A stretch of DNA of 64,000 bases from Fistulifera solaris (GCA_030295235.1 AP026180.1:1-64000); one strand, 5' to 3'; positions 1 through 10,641 are shown, counted from the stretch's first letter. Numbers and translations: made by a program. The notes: generated from the letters alone by a model not told the origin.

Positions 1-1
1 T

Positions 2-1609
2 TCGCTAAGGCTTACGCATCTTCTTCATGAAGAACGACTCGAAGAAGGAGCATGGGATGTCTTTGGGAGCGAGGAGGATGATTCGAGTCACTCTACTACG
101 AACGACGATCGGAACGATTCTTCGGCCGTCTTGTTGCAACAGCTCACGCAAATATGGATGTTACAAAATGCGGGAGTTCGTTTGTCGGAACGGATTGTCG
201 GGTTGCATGGGGACGAATCAGCCATGTGGAACACAGCATTAGCAGAACGAGAAATACAAGCCGAGCAAGTTGACCATGCTACTCCGAAGCCGTTCCGCCA
301 ACCGTCGTATGATGCTGTGATACTGTGTCTCGCACCGGATCAAAATTCAGACGAAATTCATTCGCTCTTGAAAAATTTTCGACGAATGGTACGGATGGTA
401 GTTCCGGGAGGCATCATCATTCTTCCCTCAAACATTCGACAGGCAATCATCGAATCGAGCAAAGAAGACTGGATGTACAGCGAGCTCACATCACTGCAAC
501 AAAACAATGATCCTACAGACTCGAGTGGATGGGGACTCGTACAGCGGCGATTTTGTTCAATACAATGGAAAACGTGTCGTTGGTTACCTTCCCATTACGA
601 TCTCGAAGCGGAATACGAACGAGCTCGTCAGGCTACGGTAACTTTGTCCATGAGTGAGCACAACCAGCGCAAGCTAACAACACAATCCATCCAGCGCGCC
701 ATCAAAGCTTTACAACAATTTGGTTATTGCATTCTATCGGGTGGATTGATTCATCCGGAACAATCGAAACTCTATGGTCAAGCCGTATTGTCGGATCTGC
801 AACAAGTAGCGGATATTTTACGGCAAGAAAATGGATTGCAGCTCTTTGAATCGGGTGCTATCTCGGAAGAAGCAGCTGTGTATCGAGAAATCTCACAGAG
901 AGAACATTTTCGTGTCGACATTCGACATGGTCCTGCGATGGAGAAGCTTCGAGGTCCTTCCGGCAATGTCTCTCGTACGATGACGGCGTTGGAGAACGAA
1001 ACAAATGATTTTTGCGCGGGAATGCGGATTTGTTGGAAATTATACGCCGTGTTATGAATCCGGTCAATAAAACCTTGTCACCAGGAAATTTCGGACGGTA
1101 CAATTTTGAAGGACGAGGTCCCGATGGTAGCTTTCAGGATGTTCGCATGGGGCCCGTGGGTGCGATCGTTACTTGGCCCGGCGCCACGGATCAAGCCTTA
1201 CACGCCGATACACCGCATCTGTTTGAGCACATGGCGGCACTTCCGGCGCATTACATCAACGTGTTTACACCAGGGTCGATGATCGTGAACGAAGACGATG
1301 CACACAAAGTGGGTCAAACGGCCTTTTGCATCAAAGTCATAAACTGGATGTGACTGCCAAGTACGAAGGCAGTTCACTCTATTCGTCTTTCGGCACTGCC
1401 GAGATGTGGCGGAAGCATTTGGTTCGTCCTCAATTGAACATTGGCGATGTTGTTCTTTTGATTGTCGCATACTGCATTTTGGACTTCCCAACGAGTCCGA
1501 ACACAATACTTTCCGACCGTTGCTGTACACCAACGTGACGATGCATTGGTTTCATGATCCGAAGAATTGGGACAATGAGAAGCGGATATTCGGCTGCAAT
1601 GAAAGCTAG
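2..1609 (+). CDS. PhyH-like Fe(II)/2-oxoglutarate oxygenase, 5' end outside window, frame broken
   Basis: The frame is open from base 2, so the start lies outside the window. The C-terminal half matches the phytanoyl-CoA dioxygenase family. It has the HxD iron ligand pair (LHADTPHLF; His codon 1201, Asp codon 1207), the distal iron His in RILHFGLPN (about 1475) and a following Arg (about 1514) suited to binding 2-oxoglutarate. The N-terminal half contains YDAVILCLAP and MVVPGGIIIL, which resembles the end of a SAM-methyltransferase fold, so a methyltransferase-PhyH fusion is possible (inference). Three one-base losses in T runs (about 1010, 1323 and 1456) split the gene into three frames, and adding one T at each restores continuity to the TAG at 1607. 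Substrate unknown. It converges on the DTW gene, with about 10 bp between stop codons. Confidence 0.7.
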
Positions 1610-1619
1610 CGATAAAACT

Positions 1620-2403
1620 TCAGCTAGAATCGGTTGTTTCGGCCACTTCTTTTGTTTGTTGTATCGAAAGGCATTCCATTGTGACACCATTAGATCCAGT
1701 GGCTTCATCAGCGCCGTGTGTATTTCATTGTTCTGTTCTAAAGCCGCGAGAACCCTCGAAATGGCTTCTGCGGTACAAAATTGATCATCGGCTCTCGCTT
1801 TACGAATGTCAAAGCGTCGCGGATGAAAGGATTCTTCTTCCAAGTCATCTAAATCGATACTGATCCGCACGATATCTTTGGGATACTGATTTCGTTCTTG
1901 TAACGTACGATCCATCTCACAAGCGTATTGCCACGTTGCATCTAAAAATACTACCGTCACAAACACGTTTTGCTTCTCTTCCTCCAGTTTCTTGAGTCGC
2001 TGCAACGCCGTCGATAGCGAAATGGCCTGTGGACCCAGAAAGACTAACCACGTCTGATGGTACGCCTGCGGATGCTTGGAACGGCATTGCGCCTCCAGAA
2101 TTTGGGAAAGGGCATTCCCGAGGCCACATCAAAACGACGACCGATCACCACTGTCAAATGATCGGGATCGATCGAATGTTGTACGATGGGCAAACTACGG
2201 TTTTTACGACGGAGCTCGTGGGGATGTTGCAATACGAGACAGTGGGAACGATGCAATTGCAGTGCTGGATGGGGCAATGCGGGGCAATAACAGGTCGAAG
2301 GTGTCGGCCGTTCACATTGAGGACAAATGGCCCGCGGTGTTCGAAATGAATAAGTCTCTGTTTCATCATTCTTCTGCCACAACCAATCGTCAAGATGATT
2401 CAT
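1620..2403 (-). CDS. DTW-domain tRNA-uridine aminocarboxypropyltransferase
   Basis: Family enzymes transfer the 3-amino-3-carboxypropyl group of SAM to uridine in tRNA (acp3U). The N-terminal part holds a Cys cluster (CPQCERPTPSTCYC) and the conserved HPHELRRKNRSLPIV block. The C-terminal part holds the signature D-x-T-W (DATWQYACEM) and a helix-rich region (RKARADDQFCTAEAISRVLAAL) typical of the family end. The two parts are in different frames; one missing G near 2078 joins them. Read literally, the C-terminal frame continues to 1430 inside the opposing gene. One more missing A near 1640 would give a TGA at 1620-1622, a 261-aa protein and no overlap, which I prefer. The ATG at 2401-2403 is the likely start. 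No targeting peptide is obvious, so it is probably cytosolic or nuclear. Confidence 0.85.
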
Positions 2404-2522
2404 CTTGTTGCGATAGTCGCTGATCCTTGTAGTAATAAAGGTTCAATCTGTCAATTTTTACATGCCGACAAATAATACCTTTGCCGCGAAATAATACGGA
2501 GTAATAAAGCAGTGAGGGTGTT

Positions 2523-2542
2523 TCGTGACTGAAACCAGTCAA
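2523..2542. repeat. Short GACTG/CAGTC palindrome upstream of the DTW gene
   Basis: The sequence cgtgactgaaaccagtcaag contains inverted arms GACTG/CAGTC. It is one of many such short palindromes in the spacers of this window. A copy of the 9-mer TACGGAGTA lies just before it at 2495-2503. Function unknown. Confidence 0.5.
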
Positions 2543-2689
2543 GGGAATATAGGAGACTATTACGAACTTATTTGGCAAACGTTTTCCTATAATTTGCCGG
2601 TTACGGCCTTATATGTTATCGAATTCAGATTACTTCATTCCCTTTATCTCATTGTGGTCAATTTTAGATTAAATAAGGTCGATTTCGAT

Positions 2690-3508
2690 CTAGTTCATAG
2701 TACAATCATCTACCAACAATCCCCACGCCTTGGAATCGAATTGCGTCAAATCGGTCAAAATTTCATCGGCAATTCCCACGAATGGACTCGTATCGGGCAT
2801 TCGTACATCGGGAACCGCCACCACCCAACAACCGGCGGCTTTTCCGGCTTTGGCACCCGCCACCGAATCTTCAAAGACCAAACAATGCTGTGGCTCCACC
2901 TGCAACAAGGCCGCTGCTCGTAAGTATATTTCGGGATGTGGTTTGGCGTTTTGAATCATATCGCCCGTAACGATGTGTTGCATGTGACGGAAGATTCTCG
3001 AGTGGTGTTTTCGTTTTTCTTGGACCGATTTCTGGCGCGACGAAGTCGCCAAACACATGGGAATGTGGTGTGCCGCCAGTTGTTCGACCAATGCGGTCGC
3101 ACCGTGGCATTCCTGAATTTGATCGGACATGGCATGGAGTATCGATTCCTGTTGCTCCCAGAATACTTGCCACGGAGGTAATGGTTGATTCAGTTCGAAA
3201 TGTTGTTGTGCATAATCGAGGATCATGGGAACCCAGGCGTCCCCGCGAAGACCGAGTGTTGGTTCTTTGATATCCCAGGGAAGACGATCTCCAAGTTGTT
3301 CGCGTAGTTTGGGGCCAAGTTGAAGTGCTTCGAAAATGGAGATGTCGCTCAGCGTTTCCGTATCCAGCAGAGTGCCTGGAAGAATGTTTGCAAAGAAGAC
3401 GATGATTGTGAAAACACGGTAAACTTAGGAACAAACAGAATTCAGCCTACCATCCATATCCCACAATACGGCTTTGATATGACGATGATCAAATGTTGAT
3501 AGAATCAT
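2690..3508 (-). CDS. HAD-superfamily phosphatase (HDHD1/beta-phosphoglucomutase-like)
   Basis: This is a 247-aa haloacid-dehalogenase hydrolase in two exons (3508-3451 and 3375-2690). The 75-bp intron has GT...CCAG ends and lies inside catalytic motif I, so splicing creates WDMDGTLLDTE with the nucleophile Asp. Motif II is LATSSRQKS. The Lys motif and motif III are in KPHPEIYLRAAALL and VFEDSVAGAKAGKAAG. The helical cap between motifs I and II marks subfamily IA, whose members include pseudouridine-5'-phosphatase, 2-deoxyglucose-6-phosphatase and beta-phosphoglucomutase. Substrate cannot be decided from sequence. The start ATG (3506-3508) is fixed by the first exon. There is no clear targeting signal. 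The frame is intact. Confidence 0.87.
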
Positions 3509-4349
3509 AATGGAATATAGAAGTATAGTTTTTCTCCGATCGCACCAACATTTCTGTTTTTGCGCATTTAGTTTTGCTTTTGTTTTTCGAAAAGTGAAGA
3601 TCAAAATAAAAATGTTTCGTCGAAAATCGATGTCAAGTACCGATAAGACGCAGAAACGTTACTTGCTACTATAGGATCAATGTGTGCCATCGTGCCATCA
3701 ACATTTCCACGACTGACTTTCAGTCATCAAATCATTGTAGTTTGAGACCGCCATCTATCGAATCACTGTTCGTCGTGCAAGCGCGGAAAGCTTCTTTGTC
3801 TTCTCACGCGGGAAAATTCATTCGGCATCATCTCCATTCAATTCTCGATGGTTGGTCTTGAAAATACTCGCAGTTTGATCTCTGGCCGATTTACTATAGG
3901 CCAAGGTGTTGGTTTACGGTAATCACGACTGCATTCCTCCATGCATCTGATTACGGAGTATTATTTTTCTGAGCCCGGCTGCTAGTGCTACCAATCCGTA
4001 AGCTATGTCATGTGTTTGTCTTTATCAAATAGAAATTGATTCACACTGTCTGCATTCTTTTCTTGAATTGTTGATGTTAGAAAGCCGTACGAACCCTGCT
4101 GCCTAACTGTTTCGGATTTAACTATAGACTAAAATGTAAACGACCTTTTGTCACGACTGCACTCAGTCACGAGAATGACTGTTATCGCGCGCATCTCTCG
4201 CATCGAAAAAGCACGCGTGCAATAAAGAATGCGACAAAATGCATGGCACACGAAATGGGGAAAGGGATTGACAATACTATTTAAAAAATTATCAAACCGA
4301 TCATTCTTTTTTGTTTCAGTGTCACTCATCCAGCGTTCTGACACCGATC
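3509..4349. other. Gene-free spacer with palindromic repeat elements
   Basis: There is no credible gene here. The spacer separates two divergent genes (HAD phosphatase on minus, SGNH-like on plus) and so must hold both promoters. It carries a GACTGACTTTCAGTC palindrome at 3708-3727, an inverted copy of the dispersed repeat at 3890-3935, TACGGAGTA at 3952-3960 and another palindrome at 4150-4173. The run of T followed by CAG just before 4320 could be the end of a 5'UTR intron, but this is not certain. Confidence 0.6.
3890..3935 (-). repeat. Dispersed palindrome-containing repeat, inverted copy
   Basis: Read on the minus strand, this has the order seen at 15848 and 16064: a degenerate GACTG palindrome, then CGTAAACCAACAC, then a TAGTAA-like end. 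It diverges in the palindrome half. Confidence 0.6.
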
Positions 4350-6309
4350 ATGGTGATTCGATATCGCAAGTTACGGGCCATCTTATGGACGGCGTTGTGC
4401 TGGCAATGCGTTTCTTCGACTTTAACAAGTAATACTATCCTGCAGAATACGACGCACGTTTCACAAAATGCCGCACGACAAACACTGGCGGAAGTATCCT
4501 TTGCCGAACGCACGAGTGTAGACAATTTACTGGAGAATTATGCAAAGGCGAAAGACAGGTTAACGCAACTACTGCGTCATGATTATGGCAATGAATATTA
4601 TGCGATGATCTTTGAACCAGGATCATCCCGCGGTCGGACGGTCATTCAACCTCCGGGTGGTTTCGATGTCCTTTCGAATTCCTGGGATCGTTTGAAAGCC
4701 CGGATCATGATCAAACTGATTGATGTTCTTCGTTCCCCGACACCCCAACCCTTTGTGTGGGCGACCGGGGTCATTCGTCCGCGGCAGGACACGGGAATTT
4801 TTACGACGAAAGTTATACGGCTGTCTTAACAAGAAATGTGAAACAAATCTTTGAGGCGGTGGGGATGCAATTTATTGGACGGAACTACGCCATGGGTGGT
4901 TCCGATGCGGCACCCGAGGCGGCATGGTGCAATGAAGAAATCTTTGGAACGGATTTGGATGTTCTCGTTTGGGATTATGGGTAAGTTATGGTGACAATAG
5001 AAGTAGGAATGTGTCAATCAACGAATCTCATTTGCAAACAAATACTCTAGAATGACAGATGGTCGAGATGTCAGCAAAATGGCCATGTATTGCTACCGAG
5101 CGGCTTTGAATCCAAGCAAACCCGCCTGTATTGCACTTCATTGCGGTAAACCATCGCAACAACCACGTGCTTCGGCTTTGCGCACACTGGAGCAGTTGGG
5201 AGCCACGGTACTGATATCGAATGAAAATGTTTTGGAACAGTGTATGGACGCGATACCCGAGAGTCAAGGAATCAGTGATTACGAGTTACAAAAATGCCTT
5301 TATATGTTCGACATTTCAAATGTGGTGGATTGGTGGAAAGTGGAGATCCGTATTGCGGCGCGGAAAAGTACAATCACACCGATTGCACGCAACGCAAGTT
5401 TATGGCCAAATGGCATCAAGGATGGTACGTCGATGTCGTGTGCAAGAATTCGAAATGAAGTGATGGACGAATGCAAATATCTAACATTTCTGTAGGAGAT
5501 TCCATGCCTTACATGGCAACTTGATGGCTCTCTTTCTCACGGAACTAGTTGGCGATGCATTGCAGTCTTTGAAAGATAGCACTCAAAGTTTGGAAGACTT
5601 GCAAAAGGACCTGATTCGCGAAGAAAATGAACGCTACGATTTGTTGACTACGTCTCCGCTGCCCACCTATTTTGAAGATATGGTGAAAGATCGCGGTGAT
5701 CTACAGTTAGAACACATTTTCAAATCCCCCAATTTTTGTCACACGGCACGAGTTCCGGCAGAAATTCGACACAAAGGAATACTGACAGGGGGTCCACCGG
5801 GAGATTTGTTTCATTACGACGAGGGTGTTCCAGAGGGCCAAGCACGGAATGTCGAAAATGATTCCGAGTTTATGTGGCTAGTGCAGGACCCCACAACGCG
5901 ACAAAAATGTGACATTCCGCTCAATCTCGACAACAAGGACTACTTTTACGTCAAAGGTATGGATGGAAAGAAAAAGTTGATTCTCCCTAACGACGCCGAA
6001 GTTTCAGAATACGGTAGAGGTCAAACGCCTATAGGGCTTATAGCCATGTGTCTCTCGGTCTGTGATTGGGGCAAGTGTCCAAAAGGTGAGACAATCGGCT
6101 GACTGTTTCGAGAAATTACTATGCGAAGAAATTTGTTGACTGACCAATTCCATTCAGGTGACGTTCAAATAGAACAATATGAACAAAATGAAGGAACCAT
6201 TGAAATCAATGGTCAAAAGGTAACAGGATTTACTAAAATCGGAAGGTGTAGCTTCTTACGGCATGGCGATGGTCACTATTTCACTCCCAATTCCGATTTT
6301 CAAGTTTGA
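4350..6309 (+). CDS. Putative secreted/membrane SGNH-hydrolase-like protein
   Basis: Four exons (4350-4980, 5051-5424, 5496-6085, 6158-6309) are joined by canonical GT-AG introns of 70-72 bp. Two missing bases (a G near 4768 and an A near 5293) must be allowed for, giving 582 aa. The ATG at 4350 begins a hydrophobic signal-like stretch (MVIRYRKLRAILWTALCWQC). SGNH-like blocks follow: GHSSAAGHGNFYDESY (block I-like), FIGRNYAMGGSDAAPE, DVLVWDYGMTDG, then GGLVESGDPYCGAEKY and KWHQGWRFHALHGN. The GHSSAAGHGN and HxGW...HALHGN signatures recall a family common in algal and stramenopile genomes. Its substrate is unknown to me, and a glycan esterase or cell-wall role would be guesswork. Cys residues in the second half suggest a lumenal or extracellular fold. 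Confidence 0.55.
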
Positions 6310-6413
6310 AATCAGTATCAACATTGCGTTACACTATTCGTTTACACGAATAGGAGCCTTCGTCATCTTTTAAAGAGTAGTAGCAAATCTCATAACAATT
6401 AACAATTAATTCA

Positions 6414-7859
6414 TCATATCTTGTTATCCATTATATCCTGTCGAAGCTGCGCCATCAGATCGTTCATATATTGTATGTTATGCTGTGTAGCCAGTGTGGT
6501 AGCCAAGGGCTCATTGGCTTTGAACAAATGCCATAAAAGGATCGATCGTACGTTTGACAAGTCCTACAAGAACATTGATCATCGATCTTGACCCCAAAAG
6601 ATCGAGAGTGCTTCCCACTTTTCAAACGAATCGGACCCGTACGAGTCAGAACTGTTCCATGGCGTGCTACTCTCGTTGGATAACAAGAGTCCATCGTGTC
6701 CAAACCGCACGCCACCGCATTGCGTATACTTTCCTCATCTGCTATACCCAGTAGATGCCGTGGCTTTTGTTTGCGTGAACCTTCATCGAACTGGGGCATC
6801 ATCCACTGCAGCAACTCCTTGAGCTCCTTACGACCATCACCTAAAGCACCTCCAATGGCGTAGCCGTCAAACGGCAAGGATGTCAAGTAGTCAATGCTTT
6901 TCGTTCGCAACTCTCGATCCACGCCACCGTGAATCACGCAATACATGGCTTGTTGGTTCACATTCAATAAATGTTCTTGCAAGCTCCGAGCTTCCCATCG
7001 GTGCGTACGATCCACCGACTCGACCAATTTCTGTCGATCGACATAATATCCCGGCAATTCATCCAGTGGAATAATGATATCGGCACCAATTTTCTTTTGG
7101 GCTTGTACCGTGGATTCCGGTGTCAAGAGAAACTTACTCCCATCCCGATAACTACGAAAGCGCACTCCTTCTTCGGTCACTTTCACCGCATCCGCTCCCA
7201 TGGCATCGGGACGATCTTTCCGTTTCCCCGTCCGTTTGAGTTCGCCCTTGGAGGACAATTCTTCAAAGACAGATCCGTGTTGCAATGAGAATACTTGAAA
7301 TCCTCCCGAGTCGGTAATAAAGGGCCGATCGGTCCGTCGCGTGAATTGATGAATCCCACCCGCTTCGGCAATCAAGTCGGCCCCGGGATGCAACATCAAG
7401 TGGTACGTATTGGAAAAAATCAACTGTTGACCAGAATCATCGGCATCGCGAAAGTCCACCCCTTGAGAGCGGCATTGGTCGCGACCGCCACAAATCCCGG
7501 TGTATCAATGATTCCGTGGGGTGTATGAATGCGACCGACCCGGGCGAGGGATTGTGTGGATTCGTGAAGAATTTCAAAGCGGAAAAGGAACGTTCCTCGT
7601 AGGCCCAAGTCGGAAATGTTTCGGGTGATGGTGCTGGAGAAACGACGGGGCGTCTCCGAAATCGATTGGGAGTTGACGAGGAGTCATCGGCGGCGGTACT
7701 TGGTGTTGTTTGAGGGGATTCTAGAGGAGATCCACTGGTGGTCGACCAACGAATGATGGATGTTCGTCGTAGAGTCGATGGCATCCGTAATGGGAACGAA
7801 TTCGAAACGACAAGGAGGAACGCCATGGTGAAACCAAGTATGCGTTGCTTTAGGATCAT
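6414..7859 (-). CDS. tgt: tRNA-guanine transglycosylase (queuine tRNA-ribosyltransferase)
   Basis: The enzyme exchanges guanine-34 of GUN-anticodon tRNAs for queuine. Seen here: VGRIHTPHGIIDTPGFVAV, SNTYHLMLHPG, the active-site DSGGFQVFS, IPLDELPGYY, the nucleophile region LDTMDSCYPTRVARHG, and the zinc site CSCRTC with the C-terminal LWHLFKANEPLATTLATQHN. Three one-base losses in homopolymers (T run near 7580, G run near 7455, T run near 6535) interrupt it. Corrected length is 482 aa, longer than usual because of an N-terminal extension of roughly 90 residues. That extension starts with a hydrophobic stretch and SNSFPLRMP, resembling a diatom plastid presequence, then a Ser/Pro-rich linker. 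Organelle targeting is inferred. The eukaryotic enzyme usually pairs with QTRT2, which is not in this window. Confidence 0.95.
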
Positions 7860-8036
7860 ATTTTCTCAAGTGAGACGACCTATAAATCAATAATGAACCC
7901 AACAACTGTAGTGTGCGCCATGGTTGATTGTACACTCCGTGTATTCTTTTTCGTTCTGTGATTTTTGGTGATGGGTTGGCATCATTCGAGAGATGCTGGA
8001 CGGATGGACGGACTTGCAGACAAAGACACATCAAAC

Positions 8037-8198
8037 AGAATTTCCGTTTCATTCAATAACAATGCCCACAGATTTTCTGGTAGCTAAAAGGTACCTGGTA
8101 CTCATCATACAGAATTTCCGTGTGTCTCAAACCCAGGTACCGTATTATAGAATTTCCGTGTGCCTTATAATGCTTTGCACATACCACAGATTTTCTGT
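8037..8198. promoter_or_regulatory. Array of five near-palindromic 11-mers
   Basis: Two related words alternate: CAGAATTTCCG at 8037, CAGATTTTCTG at 8070, CAGAATTTCCG at 8111, TAGAATTTCCG at 8149 and CAGATTTTCTG at 8188. Start-to-start spacing is 33, 41, 38 and 39 bp. GGTACCTGGTAC and CCAGGTACC lie between copies. The array occupies the spacer between the divergent TGT and carrier-like genes, so a transcription-factor array is a reasonable inference. Confidence 0.5.
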
Positions 8199-8319
8199 TG
8201 ACTCAAAGACACATTGCGGATCGCAAAAGAAAAAAGAAAAAATCCATCATCACAATCATCACGACAATAATGAAGCACAAGTTTTTATAACCTCTTTAGA
8301 ATCCACCGCAAACTATGAC

Positions 8320-8361
8320 ATGGATCCGCAACTGTGTAATACAATAATGGAGGAAAATCAG

Positions 8362-8397
<36 letters not shown>

Positions 8398-9536
8398 CCC
8401 AATTCTCCCGCACGCAACGTTTCGGCGGCGGGGGTCGTTCGTGGGGTTTCCCGATCGATTGCTCGATCCATTGCCAAGCCCATTGCGAAAAAATTCCCAA
8501 ACAAGTTCCTAAAATCACCAAACAATTGTTTACCCGGCGAGGACAATTGCGTGTGAAAGGTGTCGCGAAAGTATCGGATCGTCTTTCGACGGGTTGGGAA
8601 GTCTATTCGTCCGTCAAAGCAACGGTGGACGAAGGAAGTGCTCCACAGAAAAAGACCCGTTCGTCGTGGATTCCGGTGTGGAACTCGGTGCGGACGTTTA
8701 CAGCCAGTTGAGTTTGCGTTTACCTATTGTGTGTTCTCGGTCGATAGTGGATTCTTTGGACCTCACATCATTCGCTCCTCATTTAGCTCTCTTACGAAAC
8801 TCCCTCGTCGGTACCGCCGTCTTTGAGACTTATGTGTATGCTATATCGAAAACCGTGACTAATGCTCCTCCGGAATGTGAACGAGACGAGATTGCTACTA
8901 TTCAACAGGATTCAATCAGCGATTCTTCTTCTGCGATCCCACAAAATCTTCACGATTCGATGGACGAGGACGTCGATGACGACGACGACGATGATGAAAC
9001 AGAAATAATCCCTCTGGATGCACCGGATGATTTTTCTCGGGCTTCTATCCGGGTACACGTAGGAGCCGGAGCTCTCGCCGGGGCGTTGGATGGATTGCTT
9101 TCCTCTGTCTGGGAATCCAAATCCCAATCCATGCAATTCTTTTTTCCAAAAAGCACCATCTCTGATTCTACAGCAATCTTTATCACATGCTCTACTGTTT
9201 GGATCGTACGAATGGTGCAAACGAAAACTGATTCATCAACTACATTCATCGCCATGGGGAGAATGGAAAGACTCGGGTTTGTCTCATTTGATGTGTATTG
9301 GTCTGGCCGGTGGTGTGGCGGGACAGTTACAAACTCTAACAAATCATTATGGTGAACAAATCCTAGAACGACAGCCCTCCACCGAACGCTTGTTGCGAAG
9401 CAAGCCATGGTCGGTCCAACTGCGGTTCTTGGTGAGAAAGGTCCATCATCCTTCGATGGGATCCATGATGGCAGCCTTTGTACCCAGCGCCGTGGGCTTT
9501 GTGGCGTTTGAATACGGAAAACGACTGGGATCTTGA
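8320..9536 (+). CDS. Mitochondrial-carrier-like protein with acidic inserts
   Basis: Four one-base losses (A run near 8493, T near 8711, T and A runs near 9143-9155) split the gene. Allowing for them gives 406 aa. The segments resemble halves of SLC25 repeats: APHLALLRNSLVGTAVFETY, GAGALAGALDGLLSSVWE, KKAPSLILQQSLSHALLFGSYEWCKR, CIGLAGGVAGQ and SMMAAFVPSAVGFVAFEYGKR, the last like the end of a carrier repeat. The classic PX[DE]XX[KR] signature is not clear, so transport activity is uncertain. Two acidic stretches are unusual: 12 consecutive Asp near the N-terminus encoded by a GAC tract, and DEDVDDDDDDDETE in the middle. The start ATG at 8320 is a choice; 8347 is also in frame. Confidence 0.5.
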
Positions 9537-9620
9537 AACGAACAAAGCCGTGACGAAAGTCGAATGGATATGAACTCAACAAGAAATCCAGATTGTGAAT
9601 CATGAAAGAGAAACATACTT

Positions 9621-10309
9621 CTAATAGTTCTTTTCATACCGAAAAAATCGAATCCCTTGCCATTTTCCGTAATTCTGTGTCTTGGTTTTCAAAAATCCCA
9701 TTCTTTCATACAACCGATGTGCGGCGTATTGGACACTGGAACACGTAAGATAGATTTGTCGTTTGGTGGGACCCAGTTCGTGTTCCAGTCTTCGAATCAA
9801 TTGTTTCCCAATCCCTCGTTTTTGTGCCTGTGCCTGTACTGACATGCGTCGCAATTCAAACACTCCATCTTGGGGTGTCGATTCCGCCGCGACCATTCCC
9901 AACAACGTCCCCTCATCTTCCGCCACAAGAAACACTCCCTGGCCTCCAAATCGTTCTTGTAATTGTTCTGGTGACTGCATATCTTCTTTATCTAAAACAT
10001 GCTGCACCCAAGAACGAAATCCCTGAATTGTCAAATAACAACCGACAGCGACCGGCATCGATGCCGCCAGTAATCCGGAACAGAATACCGTCCAGGGGCG
10101 GGAACGTCGCGACACCAGAAACGCAATGGCGGTGGACCACAATAAGGTGGGAACCGCTAATGCCGGTGCTTGTATGGTGGCCAATGCGGCGTCTCCCATT
10201 AAGGATTCCATGCCTTGACGAAATAACGTGCGAACTTGTTCATGATCGGATGGTTGGTAGCGTCGTATGGTGAGGAGGCGATTTTTGATGCAGTAGTAGT
10301 AGAAGGCAT
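9621..10309 (-). CDS. Membrane-anchored GNAT N-acetyltransferase (NAT8-like)
   Basis: The layout is that of NAT8-type acetyltransferases. It opens with beta strand TIRRYQPSDHEQVRTLF. A hydrophobic region follows (LAVPTLLWSTAIAFLV and WTVFCSGLLAASMPVAVGCYL), likely one or two membrane segments. The GNAT core has FLVAEDEGTLLGMVAAE, the acetyl-CoA motif A (RRMSVQAQAQKRGIGKQLI) and the C-terminal AHRLYERMGFLK. The acceptor is unknown: lysine, N-terminal or cysteine-conjugate amines are all possible. No in-frame ATG precedes the conserved part. The ATG at 10307-10309 works if one A is missing from the run near 10283, giving 229 aa, and I prefer that start. The end is convergent with the carrier-like gene. 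Confidence 0.75.
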
Positions 10310-10497
10310 GTCGTCTATTAATGAGTTCACGTAAAAAGCGGTTCTTTTGCAAGGATCTCTCGACTATAAGCAAGCTAATTATTGTCAAGTAAGGAACAAT
10401 AAGTTACTTTTCTTTGGAACGAAAAGAATCGACGAGAGAGTTTTTGTGTAAAAAAGCCTTCGAAAACAAACAAATAATGAAACTACTTGGTGTGGTC

Positions 10498-10503
10498 TAT
10501 AAA
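10498..10503 (+). promoter_or_regulatory. TATA-like element upstream of 5S rRNA
   Basis: TATAAA lies about 28 bp before the 5S start, a spacing seen for upstream TATA elements of some RNA polymerase III 5S genes. Functional use is inferred. Confidence 0.5.
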
Positions 10504-10525
10504 CTTTAGAATCTGCTCCTACTTC

Positions 10526-10641
10526 GGGAACGACCATACTACGATGACAGCACCGCTTCCCGTCTGCTCAGCGAAGTTAAGCATCGTCAGGCCCGGTTAG
10601 TACTACGGTGGGGGACCACGTTGGAATCCCGGGTGTTGTTC
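10526..10641 (+). rRNA. 5S rRNA: 5S ribosomal RNA
   Basis: This is a roughly 116-nt eukaryotic 5S rRNA. Conserved stretches are CGACCATACTACGATG, CCCGTCTGCTCAGCGAAG, TTAAGCATCGTCAGGCCC, GGTTAGTACTACGGTGGG and GGAATCCCGGGTGTTGTTC. The 5' GAACGAC pairs with the 3' GTTGTTC to close helix I. The internal control region (AGTTAAGC... and GGTTAGTACT) is present for TFIIIA/Pol III. It stands alone here, with no 18S/28S or second 5S nearby. Its length is slightly short of 118-120 nt, so a lost base is possible given the indels elsewhere. Confidence 0.95.

Noticed and set aside
1430-1619. Extension of the DTW protein into the oxygenase gene
   Set aside because: The sequence after KQKK is antisense to conserved oxygenase codons; one missing base gives a stop at 1620 that fits both genes.
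8361-8398. GAC tract as a CRISPR or tandem array
   Set aside because: It is a simple trinucleotide microsatellite encoding poly-Asp within a coding region.
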